DNA of 64,000 nucleotides from Coprinus comatus (taxonomy: Eukaryota; Basidiomycota; Agaricomycetes; Agaricales; Agaricaceae): the NCBI GenBank assembly GCA_034638255.1, contig JAWPGT010000042.1, forward strand, positions 1 through 64,000, given 5' to 3'. Of the stretch, positions 19,888 to 33,216 are shown one piece after another (the first letter of the stretch is position 1; every line of letters starts with the position of its first letter). The translations under genes and the position numbers were made by a program. Under the pieces are notes generated by a model. That model was not told the DNA's origin, did not search any database, and worked only from the letters and a program-made list of their open reading frames with translations.

Positions 19888-21531
19888 ATGTTATCACCAT
19901 CAGAAGGTGGCCTTGCCGAAGCCAGACGACTCCAGGATCTTATCAATGACTTAACGGAGCGACGCGTCGCGTTGTTGCGAAAAGTTAACGCCGAACAATC
20001 AACCACCAAAAATATACCAAACGAACTCCTCGCCACTATATTTCGCCATGCGTGTCAAGGTTATGACTTTCTTGATGTCGTTAACGCTAAAAAAATAAAT
20101 GGAAGAAGATATGTGCTCTACGACACTTCCGTTTCTCCGCTACTCTTGGGCGCTGTATCATCCCAGTGGAAAAATGTGGTGGAATCGACGCCTCATTTAT
20201 GGACATCCTTGCGTGTTGTAGTCAACAACGGCAATGTGCGCAAGATCGTCTCTCTTCTCCGACGTTACTTGGTCAATTCCAAAATGTTGGGGTGTACGGT
20301 GGATCTCGACATTGAAGAACAAACAAAACATAATAGTCCAATCAGGAACCTGGCGATTGACGATGAAAGTGACGACGGCTATGACAGGACGGAGTCGTGG
20401 TCGAACAATAGAGAGCTACCCTTGGAGCCTGTACGGGAGATCATCTTTAATGAGCTCCCAGAACAAGTCTACGCCCTTCGTCTGGTCAGCCCTCCACCTG
20501 AATGGTTTCCGGATGATCCAGATCGGCCTCTTAGTGAGAGATTCAACAAATTGAAAGCTCTACACATCAGTTGGGAAAATGTTCCGTTTGTAGAAGGGGG
20601 CAGTCCAGTGGGCGTAATGCAGCCGGTGTTTGATATCGATGTCGCAAATGTTCCGGGGCTACAAAGAGTATGGTTACACAACGTGTCAGAACCTAGTTGG
20701 AAGCCATTCGGAAACATTGTCGAGTTCCATCTGTCCCTAATCGACTACAACTCCTGCGTGGCATTACTCATGTCATGTCCTTCCTTACGTTTCTGCTTTA
20801 TGACTCGTCCTCGCACCGAATTCGATCAGGGGTTTGCAGATTTAGGATTTGACACATGTGACGTACCACTGCTGGAGACTTTAGAATGGACATTTCCATT
20901 GCAGTGTCCGAGCGACTATGAACCCTATAAACTACTCCCCGCACTATCCATACCTTCCATACAGAGTTTGACCCTCCACAACATCTTCGATACCCACTGT
21001 ATGCCCACTGAAGGACTTGAAGAATTTCTAGACAACATGCCACAATCCTGTCAAATCCTTCACATATCTACCGACGCTCATTTCGATATCGAAGCATCCC
21101 CAATAATGATGGAATGTATTGAACACATCCCATCTACGATTACATATACCTCATTCCGGGCCCTATGCGCTGGCTTTACGGATTTTATCTACATGGATGA
21201 TGCTACGCTTCCGTTGATGCTTCAAAAAGACTTCTCCATGTTCTCCATCTCCCCGGACTATAATCAAAGTGTCACAATTCAAGACTTGCTGCAAACTTGT
21301 AGCAACTGGAACCAAGAATGCGATCAGCCGGAATTCGAGCCATCAGAGTTCCTGGAGACTATGCGGTTAAAATTCCGCGGTGGATCACGTCGCAAATTTA
21401 CTTTCGGATACGACACCGTATACTGTAAAGTCGAGTGGGATCCTGATGTTCAGCAAAGCTTAAAGAAACTGGTTGCTGATGGGTTGAATTTGGAGATTCT
21501 GGTGGATGCCCAACCCGTAGATTGGTTGTAA
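19888..21531 (+). CDS. F-box/LRR-like protein FB4 (intact)
   Basis: Single-exon gene of 547 aa, a presumed SCF substrate receptor. A helical lead-in (EARRLQDLINDLTERRVALL) and the F-box (TTKNIPNELLATIFRHAC, LLGAVSSQWKNVVESTPHLW) fill residues 5-110. LRR-like segments follow: LRLVSPPPEWFPDD, LKALHISWENVPF, LQRVWLHNV, LETLEWTF. The end is LEILVDAQPVDWL. The ATG at 19888 directly precedes the conserved start of the lead-in. It is the intact parent or sister of the broken copy beginning 236 bp downstream, and head to head with MFS copy 2. Confidence 0.85.
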   Translation: MLSPSEGGLAEARRLQDLINDLTERRVALLRKVNAEQSTTKNIPNELLATIFRHACQGYDFLDVVNAKKINGRRYVLYDTSVSPLLLGAVSSQWKNVVESTPHLWTSLRVVVNNGNVRKIVSLLRRYLVNSKMLGCTVDLDIEEQTKHNSPIRNLAIDDESDDGYDRTESWSNNRELPLEPVREIIFNELPEQVYALRLVSPPPEWFPDDPDRPLSERFNKLKALHISWENVPFVEGGSPVGVMQPVFDIDVANVPGLQRVWLHNVSEPSWKPFGNIVEFHLSLIDYNSCVALLMSCPSLRFCFMTRPRTEFDQGFADLGFDTCDVPLLETLEWTFPLQCPSDYEPYKLLPALSIPSIQSLTLHNIFDTHCMPTEGLEEFLDNMPQSCQILHISTDAHFDIEASPIMMECIEHIPSTITYTSFRALCAGFTDFIYMDDATLPLMLQKDFSMFSISPDYNQSVTIQDLLQTCSNWNQECDQPEFEPSEFLETMRLKFRGGSRRKFTFGYDTVYCKVEWDPDVQQSLKKLVADGLNLEILVDAQPVDWL

Positions 21532-21578
21532 AGATAGTAACAGTTTGATTTTTGTATGAGGAAATGTACCAATTTAAC

Positions 21579-21609
21579 GTATGTATGTATGTATGTATAT
21601 ATGTATGTA
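21579..21609 (+). repeat. (GTAT)n microsatellite
   Basis: About seven GTAT units with one interruption, in the short spacer between FB4 and its broken tandem copy. Confidence 0.8.
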
Positions 21610-21766
21610 GTTCTGATATACTCGTATATCTAACTTCTAGTATACTATGATGCCTTCGAAACCCGTATTCTAGGGGTGCTGGTGAGTTTGTGTGATGGGA
21701 TGATGTTCAAACGTTCAAGTCCCCGATTTATGCAATAAGTTATAATTAGATCCTAACCCTTACCTC

Positions 21767-23506
21767 ATGCCACCACTACACATCGATCAAGTCGATTCTC
21801 CCAATAGTGAAAAGAACGCCTATCCAAATAATCTGAACAATCCAGTCTCATCGCCCGAACTAGACGAAACACAAGTTGCTCTTGCCGCAGCCGAACGCCT
21901 CCAGGACATCATTGCCAACTTAACAGAGCAACGTGCTGCAATCCTACCACAAGTCAACGCCGAAAAATCAACCACAAAAAATTTGCCGATTGAAGTCCTC
22001 TCCAATATATTCCGTTATGTATGTTGGCGTCTTGACTTCCTTGACGTTGAGTGGAAGTACAGAATAGAAATGGAGTTATAGATCACGGTTTCCCCGCATT
22101 GGAACTGGGGTACTGTGTCGTCCCATTGGAGAAATGTGGTGAAATCTACACCTCATTTATGGACATCGTGTACGTTGAGGTTAACAACAGCAATACATGC
22201 AGGATTGTTTCTCTTCTCCGGTGCTACTTGTAAAGTTCTCGAATGCTGGGGTGCACGGTGGAGCTGGACATCGAGGAACAAACGAAAAGCAATAGTCATA
22301 TCAGAAACTGTCCCACATCAGCTGGTGACTACTATGTCGACTACATAGACGACCCCTTGCCTTTGTCGAATGGCAAAGAGGTTCCCATCGAACCTGTACG
22401 ACAGGTTATATTCAACGAACTTCCGGAGCAGGTCAAAGCCCTTCGTCTGGTTAGCCCTCCACCCAAATGGTTTGATTCTCCAGAGCGAATTTTTGATGAA
22501 ACATTCACCAAACTTGAAGCTCTTCATGTCAGCTGGGAGAATCTTCCGTTTGTGGAAGGGTGTAATCGAATGCATATTATGCCGCCGAAGTTTGACATTG
22601 ACGTTACATGCGTACCGGGACTCCAACGGGTGTGGCTGCATAATGTCCTAGCTCTTGGTTGGATACTATACAATATCGTCGAGTTCCATTTATCCTTGAT
22701 CGACTACACTACCTGTGTCATGCTTCTCTTGGCATGTCCTTCCTTACGTTTCTGCTATATGGTACGCCCTCTCACCAAATTCCGAGATCGCGCGATTACA
22801 AAGGGATTACGCATACGTTACCGCCACTCCAAGTTTTGGAATGGTCATTTCCATTAAAATGTCCCGATAACTATATTCTCTTCAACCTGCTTCCTGCCCT
22901 ATTCTTGCCTTCCATAGAGACATTATCCCTCCACAATAACTTTAATGGCTTCGATTGTACACCAACTCCAGGACTCGAAATGTTTCTCAATCGACTACCA
23001 CAAACTTGTCATTCACCCCACCTTTCCACCGATGCTCACTTCAGAGATGACTCATTTCCGAGGATGACAGAGTGTTTTCAGTACATTCCATCTACAATTA
23101 CCCAGAAATCATTTGGGAGCTCATGCGCTGGCTTTGCGAGGTTTATCTACAGGGACATGGATGATCTCTACATTCTTCAGTGCTCCAGACCTTCTCCAAA
23201 TTTTCCATCTCGAGTCCCGAAGATCGTTATAGCTCATTTGGGGGCTTTAACACCTGCAGTACTTGGAACCGAGACTGTGGTGCACCAAAATTCCAGACCT
23301 CCGAATTCTTGAAGACTATGGAATCAAGAATTGACCTTAAAGAATCATTTCGTAGATTTTCTTTCGAGTACGACTCTTTGTTTTGTCAAGTTAAATGGGG
23401 ACTTAAGAATCAGCAAGGCCTAAAGACCTTGGTTGCAGATGGGTTGGAATTAGAGATTCTCGAAAATGGACGACGAGTGGATTGGTTGAAAACCACAGTT
23501 ATGTAG
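21767..23506 (+). pseudogene. F-box gene, pseudogene 5 (tandem copy of FB4)
   Basis: Nearly full-length sister of FB4 with several frameshifts. The N-terminus and F-box start are open (ERLQDIIANLTEQRAAIL, KNLPIEVLSNIFRYVC) up to a stop at 22079. The rest continues in other frames: VSSHWRNVVKSTPHLWTS, then LGCTVELDIEEQTK, LRLVSPPPKWFDS, LQRVWLHNV, FPLKCPDNY, STDAHF and finally LEILENGRRVDWL. At least four frame changes are needed, more than sequencing error would explain. The order of segments is the same as in FB4, so it is a local duplicate that decayed. Confidence 0.85.
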
Positions 23507-26500
23507 TCGAAGTATTGTGACCCAATGTGATGGGTGTGTAGTGTATGTTGCAGTCCGTCGGTTCATGAACCCAATGGGCTGGCTGGAGCAGTTAAAGATC
23601 AACTTTTTTTAACTTCGAGAACTTCGAGTCTTCGACACTTAGATTATGAGTGCCTCACTAAGCCAACGCCCAAATGTTCTCTACCGGAGTAATCCGGAAT
23701 GTAATCTTGCTTTATTCTATTGAAGCTAACAGCTTATACTAAGAACATACATGGAACATATTGACCGCTCCCTTAATACTATTGATCAACTCGGGGGCTT
23801 TAGGGGAAACTATTGACCTGGAACCAGTGACCTAGTTTCGAACAGGGTCGCCCCATGTTTTGGGTGATCGCCGCAAATAGCCACAATATCCTTCCCTGTT
23901 CTTGTTTCCATAATTTACCCCCCGTTTATCCAATGTTCCAAACCGAGTCCATATTCCCGGGGAAACGGAGATTACTTACAGGACCTGCTTATAAGAGACA
24001 AAAGTCCACTACTACGGGATTAACACTGTTCTACACACTGGCTCAACTTTAACTTGAATTCCAGACCCATAGTACTATTAAGTGATATTCTTTGTTTTTC
24101 CAATACCTCGTTCTCAGAACTGGAACTTTTATTAATTCTGGTGTTCATTCAACAGCGCATTGGATTGAAGCCGTGGAGCCTCTGATCACAACAATGGCAG
24201 TTCTTGAAGCACTAACTCGAAGTTACTAGTACTAAATGACTGTCTGTTAGCGGTGTGCCTGCGGACCTCATCTCCACTTGGGAAAATATCATGATATCAT
24301 GGATAACTTAGGATATCAATATCTGGGAACTTCTTCATTCACAAACACCGGGCGGTATTTTGGGACACTTGACGTTCACCTTCGTTTTCTAGGTACCGTT
24401 CGGTCAACGCCGGTCTAGTAAGTATGGTAAAAGCAGTTGATAGGTGCACAGCGGGACACCCGGTCGACGATAAAAGGACAGGACATTCTGTGTGTGTGCG
24501 ATTTGTCGCAGGAAGAATACTCATGGTAGAAATCTTTGTTACAGTTCATTGGATGATCAGGATCACCAGGCCCGAAATTCTTCTGATATGTGTTTAACCT
24601 CAGGGTACACTTCCAATGGCGCATGTCAATGAAATAAAATTTTGTCGACAATGAAGAACAGGGAATTAATTAACGAAAGATACGACACTATTATGCACAG
24701 GAAGATACCCAATACCTATCGAAGGTGTTTCGAGGTATTGGAATCTTTACCTGCAATGTCTATAAATGCAATGCTTCGCGGTGGTGCTGGACAGACAAAT
24801 CACATATGAAAAGACCTAATTGTCTGTGACCACCAGCAGCAGCGTTTGAACAGCGTAGATCGCTATTTATAGATGCGACTCCTTGGTTCCTTACCCTGGA
24901 TTTCCTGATGTCAACCAGAGTCTTGGCGGAAGCTGATGGCTGTAGCAGGACTAGATTCTAGAATGATATATATATATAGATGTCTCTGGAATCCAGGTAT
25001 CTGGGTTATGTAGGCCTGACACGATGGTTTAAACCGTGTTCATATCTAATCATGCGCTGGAAACCGCCGGAAGCAAGGTACTCTGATCATCGAGACTCAT
25101 ATTAGCCTATTCGACCAATTCCTGGGGTAACTTGCGTCAGAGTGTCACTATGTGAACTCGAAAAGAAGAATCTCAGTATGGTGATTGTGCTGTTGTCAAC
25201 ATTGGGGGTGAAATTGTCTGATGACTAAGTCCACGGTATACTATAGGCGTTGGATGTTGACCCCACGGGTCGTTCCCATTGTCTTTGGGATAGGAATAGT
25301 GGTATAGCCAACCACTACCATATTTCGTCGGACCTTCAAGATCTTGCATCAATCAGGCTTAGCTTCTACGCCACATATCCCCTTAATATCATCATTACGT
25401 GATAAATTTGATTCTCCTTGCTTTCAGACTTGCAACTGAGAGTTTTCGGGATATCTCGTGCTCAGGAGCCGGATGGCCTAAAAACGACCTTCCGGATTAT
25501 TGTCGATGATTCAGAGACTGCCGTCTACTAGTTTCAGGTAACGGTATGGTGTATCTGGAACTTCTACCTATAAGGCTCCGAAATCAATAGACATTTGGAC
25601 AATGTAGAGTAGTATTCCAATGGTCGAGTACAACCTGAGGTGTCCTACCCTCGGCTTCGTCTCACAACGCTACTTCAAAACACAACTAACATCTCGTTTA
25701 CGAAACGATCTTTGAGTTCGCTCCGATCATTCACTGGGAAGGCTCCAGAGTGAATGGCGTTCTCTTGAAGTACCTTCTTTTACATGTATAACAAAATTTC
25801 TCCACGGCGTCTTTTAATAAGCATTAATTATTCGTACTCATCCAAGAGGAATTAAAATATATCTTGAACCTTTTACCTAACTGCAACCGAGAATTTTGCA
25901 GTGGTATCATAGTCTAGTTGAAGAATGAAATCTTGCCGTTTCTTCGTACGTTCATCACAACCTCTCGTACCATTATGACAATAGATGACTGAACGGGATA
26001 ATCAGGTTGTAAGGACCGATGATCCTCACAGTAAAGTAGTACCCACTATTGTTTCACATACATCCCATATATGCATGCTAAGATAGTTAATTAGAAAGCA
26101 TTACAAGGCCTGATCCATTATCCATTATGCTTAGTACAGAGAAGCTTGAAGAATGTTTTGATTTGTTCTACTATTGAATTAAACACATGATCAGAGCACA
26201 AGTTGGTTTGGATTAGACAGTAGTCAACTGTCTGGCAAGTGCTAGTGCTAGTATTAGGGGACGATAGAAATGACCCACATGTTCAACGTTCAAATTTTAT
26301 TGAATACGCCGCTTAATAATCCAATTTGTTCCATAGGCTTCTCGCAAACGCCATCTCTCGCTTCGGTCTGAGTTGGACTAAGATACAAAATTTGAAATTT
26401 TGTATTGTACAGGGACAAGACAAAATCGTAACCAGCAACCGCGGAATATGGTATCAATGACGTGCGTCATAAGAGGAACGATGAGCCAGCGTAACTTACT

Positions 26501-28626
26501 ACATTGGTGCTGTGGTTCCCTTCCTAAAATCGAAGATCGGTGCTCGGCTAATTAGACAGCTATGACGCAGATCACAATTTTCTAGTCGCGAGGATGCGAG
26601 GTTCGGGTAAGGAAGATTGAGTACAAAGATCAACATGAAGGGTAGGCGGAACGGAAACGGGTTAGGTGCTCGGCGCTCTGAATCGCTTAGATACAACAAG
26701 AGGTGCTCAAGCCATGGAGTGATGTGGAAGGGTGTGAGCCCTCCGACCCGCAGCCCTGATGCGTATTGTATGTAGCCAGAATACCTCACGTTTTTGTGAC
26801 GCAATACTTGTGCTTTTCCTTCTCGAAGGGACCACGCAAAGATATATTCTTTGTGAATTCAATTCAATAAATTGGGTATTACGGTTTACCACACTGCATA
26901 ATAAAAAATGTCTGGAATAGAGGCCAAGGAACAGGAGGGTCACATTTATGTTTACGGTGCATCACCGGTCGTGTATAATTGGACCATCTACATCAATTTT
27001 AGCCTTTTAACAACGGCGTATAGAATCTTTAATCCGGGGGCTCATCGACTTCGGGTACTTGGTTACCCATGTGTCCAACCTTACGCCAATATCGCGCGGC
27101 GCAACACTGTATTACTACACCTATTTATTTATTTTGACTCCGCGGATTACTTTGCTCCAGCCGGATACTCCCGAAGGGAGAGTGGAACAACTGGAACAAG
27201 AGACTCCTATTCATCAGTACCATGGGCACTTGCTATCAAGAATAATTAGACCCACAATGTCATAGTAGCATTCAAATTTAATTCAAATCACGTTCTACTA
27301 GCCGCCAGGAGTAAAGGTGACCTGTATCAGTTTATATCATGATACTCGTCGATCGACATGGGCAATGCAACAACTCAACTAGTAGACAGCCCTCTCCCAT
27401 TCGAATTAGCTATATCATTTGTCCATCAGCGAAAATGAAATGATCCATATGCACACATCATGTTATTTTTCTTCTTACCTGTAACGTGTTGGTACGGATT
27501 GGCTAATTATTGATATTGTGGTATTTCTAGCAAGAAGAGATGTTCAAATACATCCCGTGCTGTTCAAATTCACAATGTATCAGTGAAGCTCTACATCATG
27601 TATATGATATATGACATGATCACAAGTATGGTCCGGGTTTGTGAACAGCTAGTTGACTGTTTGATCGGTATAATCATCATTTAGCTGACACAACAGTTCC
27701 CTATACTTGCCACATCATGAAACACATGCGTACAGAATGTCACGAAGACTCTAATCCCGGAATTGTGACTTCAGAAGTCCAGATGTCAGACATCACTGCC
27801 CGTTGTGGACCTTGTTGACGTCAGAAAAGTCCCAAGGGTCCAAGTACCTTGCCACCAAAAGTATACCTCCATACACCGTCTCTCCGCCGATCGTTGAAAT
27901 TTTGGAGAGAAGAAGTATAGTGGAGATGGTCCAAGCACTCTAAACTTGGACGATATCGTTCTCGAACAATTCAAGCATTTACCGCCGACGTATGTTGTCG
28001 CTGATTCGAAGAAAAACTTCCTCAATCATTGTCACGTTCATACCGACGTTGATACTAGACGAGTGTGATCAAATAACCTTTGCATAGACGAAACCTGCCC
28101 TCCTGGATCTGTCCCGAACCCACGAGTATGTCCGTGCTGTGACAATGCTGGAAGTTTGCTGAGACGAAAGACGCGAGATAAGCCTGTGTTCTGGAACCGA
28201 GAGGAATCCGAGGCCAGGACAGATCTACACCGGCACGCGTAAAGGTCGGATCCTGGAACATGTGTGTACGACCATTCTGAGCGTTAATTATAAGCCGCCA
28301 TTGAATGCACCTAGCCTCAATGTTAAGAGAGGCTCAGAAGTCACTCCAAGGTCCGAGCCTAGAGGGTGGTGAGCGCATACTTAGTGAATGTCCCTTTTTT
28401 CTTGCGATAAGCAGTCAGTTTCCTCGGGTACACCAGCCGGTTTGGGGTGACACTTCAGATATATTCGACCTTGGTACTGAATGGTTTTGAATTGAGAGTC
28501 GAAAGCCATAAAAATCTAACTGATATGAAACATGGAAGACTGATGGAACGATTGAGAAAACTCGAACACATGAGGCACCCGTCCGAAAGACGCGGACGGA
28601 TGCATGCTTTTGTTACTTCACACAAT
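23507..28626. other. Gene-poor region
   Basis: Over 5 kb without a gene I can support. It has no transposase, reverse transcriptase or F-box similarity and no long frame. The best weak candidate is a cysteine-rich frame at 24415-24651 (listed separately). A perfect 23-bp palindrome lies at 26383-26405. Confidence 0.5.
24415..24651 (-). CDS. Weak candidate: small cysteine-rich protein
   Basis: A 78-codon frame with six cysteines and no recognisable family. A TATA-like TATAAATAG lies on the same strand at about 24866-24874. There is no signal peptide at either possible ATG. It could be a chance frame; I list it only because six cysteines in 78 codons is unusual. Confidence 0.15.
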   Translation of the reverse strand: MSTKFYFIDMRHWKCTLRLNTYQKNFGPGDPDHPMNCNKDFYHEYSSCDKSHTHRMSCPFIVDRVSRCAPINCFYHTY

Positions 28627-28700
28627 GGCCGACTAGCTCAGCTGGTTAGAGCGTCGTGCTAATAACGCGAAGGTCTTGGGTTCGATCCCCACGTTGGCCA
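28627..28700 (+). tRNA. tRNA-Ile(AAU)
   Basis: A 74-nt cloverleaf without intron. The acceptor strands GGCCGAC and GTTGGCC pair (one G-U), the discriminator is A, the T loop is TTCGATC, and the anticodon AAT at 28661-28663 follows T33. It is identical over its whole length to the minus-strand gene at 48093-48166. Confidence 0.95.
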
Positions 28701-28708
28701 GTATACTG

Positions 28709-28713
28709 TTTTT
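28709..28713 (+). terminator. RNA polymerase III terminator of tRNA-Ile
   Basis: Run of five T nine bases after the tRNA end. Confidence 0.7.
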
Positions 28714-30943
28714 GGACACGCTTGAGAAAACCTGTCTACACTGTGCCAGTGACTTGGTAATCCACACAGATTATCAAGTACTAGCGAGTATTTATCCAAG
28801 CTTTACCTTACTCATGAGCGTGGGTCTCAGAGTAAAGTTTAGGTATGTCCTCGATAATCCAGTTAGGTTATTGAGTCACCCACGCAGTGTCTAGCCACTA
28901 CCCCCAGTCTTTACTCCCCCTCATTAATAATAACAAAAAGCGCGTATTATCAAGGAACATGGCCTACACTCAATTGCTTAGTAAAGCTGTTTTGATGAGG
29001 CACAAGCGATGTGAGTAAAGTCGGGAGCCAAATTTCGGAACCAGAATTGCCAGACCAGGTAACTTCATTCACAACTCCAAAGGAAGGAACATCAATTTCA
29101 TAGCAAGACACTTCTTGGACAAAGAGCGTTAGAGATCAGATAGAAATTTGGAAAACCTTATCATGTGTCAGTACTTCAGTACTAGGACCCAGTCACTACC
29201 ATACGCCACTGACTAGAATGCTTAAGCAACAAAAAATACTCCACTGTCACCGAAGACTTATATTAGTTATTGAGCTTCTTTTGACTAGTAGCCACTTGCC
29301 GAGGCTCTCTCGAGGAGTGATGTGTGAGAGCGCTTCAGCCGCGAGTTCCGATAGGTTACTTAGGATATGTCACACCGTGGTTTTTTTTTGGCTAATGGAC
29401 CTCCACTTCCAAGATCCCGGACCTTTTTTCTAATAAAAGTCAATCTGACAGTATGGTGCCAGTATTATCAGACGCAGTCAAGTACACAAGAGCCAGAAAT
29501 GCAATAAATTTACATTGGAATTGCATCGACTAATACGCTAAGAAAATATCCCTGTAATAGACAAATAATGAAGCTATGGTGGCCTATGAGGCGACGATTA
29601 CAATACAACAAACGACTTTTCAGTTAGTATCACATATTGAGACACAGCGAAACAAACAAAGTCTAAATTTAAACTCAGTGGGGTAATTGAGATATTGCAA
29701 CTTACTTATCTCATCCTTTCCGCAAGTTTGATGTAACAGGTGACCTTCACTTCGATCCCTACGAAATGAACGCAAATCCAAGTCATTAATATGATCACAC
29801 CTAGTAGATGCATAATCATTAATAGCGTTAGATGTGCCTTGGTCAACGAATAGTTGAAGCAAATTAAGCATTACGAATGATTGCGATGTATCTTATATCC
29901 GACGACCTGGCAGTGCTAACTTGGAAACAATTTGTCCTCCATTCTTCAAGGAGGAAGATGTGACATTTGCAACTTCGAGGTGTAGGGACCAACTCTCAAG
30001 GCTTGTTTATATCCATACACGTACATAAAGTCCTCCAGTTACCTTTCTCGGGAAAAATGGAAAGCCGATCTGCGTTACCACTCCGACTACATAGTCTAAC
30101 ATTATTGGCCATGCGTTAAACGTCGTGTAACACCGCCGGCCATATACAACACTATGACCAATATAAATATGTTTGGCATCTACTTGAACAATACAAGAAA
30201 AAGGAGCAATAAAGCACTCATACTTCACGATATGTAGCTCTAATTCCACCACTTAATAAGCACTAAGGAACATGAGAGTGTACCTCACCTGTACCTCGTA
30301 CCTTACATCTTTTAACAACCTAATGTGCCGGGAAACCGTGACATGATATAAATAGAACAAAGGAATTAGAATGGGATTAGAATTAATCATTAATCAATTG
30401 ATCAGAATAAAAGAAACAATGGTGATAACGCTCATCAGAACGTTCGGAAGCCCTCCCAATACGAATGACAATATGTATCAAGTTTCAGGTTCTGCGAGAA
30501 TACCTTATATCCGACGCGCGCCCATCCTTCAAAAGGGCCTTCTCTTAAAAACAAAAATATTGAAAGGGTCCGAGCGTCGCAACCTGTGATGAAACAAAAT
30601 AAAAGCAAATAAAAATAAAAATAAAGAAAAACCATCAGAAAAAGAAGTGAAGATGTGTTAGTTAGGCTCAGGATTCTCCGAGCTCCGTAGAAGCCAAACA
30701 TGGATAACAATCGGAACTAAGTAAGGTAAGACTAGACCGAGAAAAAATCTCTAATAATACTTTTCAGGCTTACTACGATTGAGAGACTAGAATCTTAGGA
30801 CCTTGGGCCTTCGGACCCTGAGTTGCCCTTGAAGATCTCATGCGTTTTTTTGGAGAAGAACTTCGGTTAACTTCGGTCACAGCCTCTTCTACATGACATA
30901 CATAGGGGTTGAGTGGGACTTTTGGCAACGAGTTGTTAGTGTG

Positions 30944-30962
30944 GTGTGTGTGTGTGTGTGTG
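30944..30962 (+). repeat. (GT)n microsatellite
   Basis: Nine and a half GT units. Confidence 0.8.
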
Positions 30963-33198
30963 ACATACACATGGTTATAGTTACTATACCCTGAAAGGTT
31001 CTGATTTGTTGTATGGAGAGGAAAGAAGGGTACTTTCTTTGTTTCTACTGGAGTTAATTATTATATAAGATAACGCTGCGTTTTTGGCCATGGGTACGAA
31101 ATCGAGCTTCCTCGAAGGACCACAGTGATTCAAACTATGAACCTCAAGGGACTGCGACTTGTACAAGCACAATAACGGACAATCTCATTACCTTTATCGG
31201 TATAGTAACAACACGTTCGCTTCACTAAGTTTACCAACACACCAATCTATCAACTAACCAATTAAACCTACCACTACTATCCATGACAGAATGTAATCAA
31301 CTCAACAATAACAATCATCATCGGAATATTCCGATTCCTGATCCTAAAATCCTAGTTCGGGTAGTATACTTAGTTACAGCCTACATACACTGGCCATAAG
31401 CCCATCTGCGGCATCAAAACCCATGAATCCGAATTCCGAATCCAAATCCGCGGGGAACTTGCCCAACAGAACATTGATATATTGAACGTGAACAATAGAG
31501 GGTTATTTTTATGTGAAGATTGACATAACAGTAACACAATAACCCAAATCTAGAAAAGAGAAGGGATGGGATATGGCTGTTGGGGACGTTGGAGTTGTTG
31601 GGTCGTCCTGGGAGCAAAAAAGTTATTATTGATCATACAACGACGCATGATGTCTTTTTTTTTTGGAGTAATCTGCTCTGTATAGGAGGAGCATTTTCAA
31701 TCAATTAAATTCAAGTGTGTACTATCACGATATGTGCCGGTTTCACTTTCTCATTTCAGTCCTGCTATATTGTTCAGTTCCGCGGCCGTTGGAGATGGGT
31801 CATCGGCTGGATCAGTCTGATTCAAGAGAATGAAAAGAAAACAATCGGTTGGGAAAACTCAAGATTTCAGATACTCAAGTATTATGTGGAAAGGTAGAAT
31901 ATAATCAGTGTGTGTACATCGTATTGAAGTTGGGTCGCTGAATAGGAATAGGAGATGGGTTAGTAGTGGAAGTAACGGGTTTACTTAATGCGGACACTAG
32001 ATTTGCGAAGAGGGGGCCCAGGTCTCTAGCGATCTAAGTGCTTCTTCTACTAAGTACTTACCACCCATATATAGTACCCAGTCATGGACGTATGTATAAA
32101 TAAGTTATGTGTGTGCGGGTTTTTTTTATTTATAAAGTCCAATCAAGCACATCATCATCGATCATCTTCCATTGACCGGACCCATGATGATGAAGATGCA
32201 TGTGTATGTAATGTGAAAGTTTAATGTGGGTACATACCCACATAAAAGAAAAGAGAGAAAAAAAAAGGCATAAATCCGTATCAGTAGCATCCGCACCCAC
32301 ATCATATATTAGCCTGCCATCAATGAGAAACGTGAACTTGAATGAAAGTTAACGACAACGACAACTCAACTTCATCTTCACCGTCAATTGATGTCGGTAC
32401 CGGGCACAGTGCCCGTTAATACATTTTGTACTCAGTACTGACAGTACACAGATCATACAACATGTACATTAGACATCATCGATCATCGAACCACTGGTAT
32501 CAATAACAATTTAGCATTTGATATGTCAGTATACCTTGAACAAACGACACGTCATTTGAATGGGTAACTACAGAACTGCAGTACTAGTAACCAATAAAAA
32601 AAAATTGACATGGTCAGTTCTGTCGGACCTCTACCGAGATTTAATGATGCTTCGACTTCATTGATATATCATACGTCTCAATCACAGGAGAGTAGTAATA
32701 GTATGAGTATGAGTAGAGTCATCAGAATAAGAAGAACTAGGTGAAATCTTTTCAAGAAGTAGAAGCGCTTGCTCAGTGGCACGTGCAGCACGCGATCACC
32801 ATTTAGACAGTTATTAGGTATCAGTAACATCAGAACAACGATGTTTATGATTTACGTTGTACGAATACTACATACTCAAGGGGTAATATACAAATTCATC
32901 ATCATACTTAGATCGAAGGTTTCGGTGACTACCATACTCCTTCAATGTTATAGCTTTCTCGAGCCTCATCTAGACGAGTCCGTTAATCTTAACCGAGCGC
33001 TAGATGTGGGGCCAGGTCAAGTACCTTATCTTATATTCATACTATCACTATCGTACAGGTCGGTCGTTACCATCAATTAGTAGTATACACATAACAGAGT
33101 ATAACTAACCTTCGGTTCAAGGCACTCTAGGTCAAAAGTCTCCCAACGGCCAGTCCAAGTCTAAGAGAATCTAAGACCCCCCTGGATAACTCCAGTCT

Positions 33199-33216
33199 CC
33201 CTCCCCCCCCCTCCCC
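33199..33216 (-). repeat. Poly-C tract (G-rich on minus strand)
   Basis: C3-T-C9-T-C4. The minus strand could form a G-quadruplex. Confidence 0.7.

Noticed and set aside
26908..27249. 113-codon plus-strand frame
   Set aside because: No family resemblance, no conserved motif, no splice context; consistent with a chance frame.
28579..28599. CCGTCCG/CGGACGG hairpin just upstream of tRNA-Ile
   Set aside because: Short, and tRNA genes carry internal promoters; the second identical tRNA has no such hairpin.
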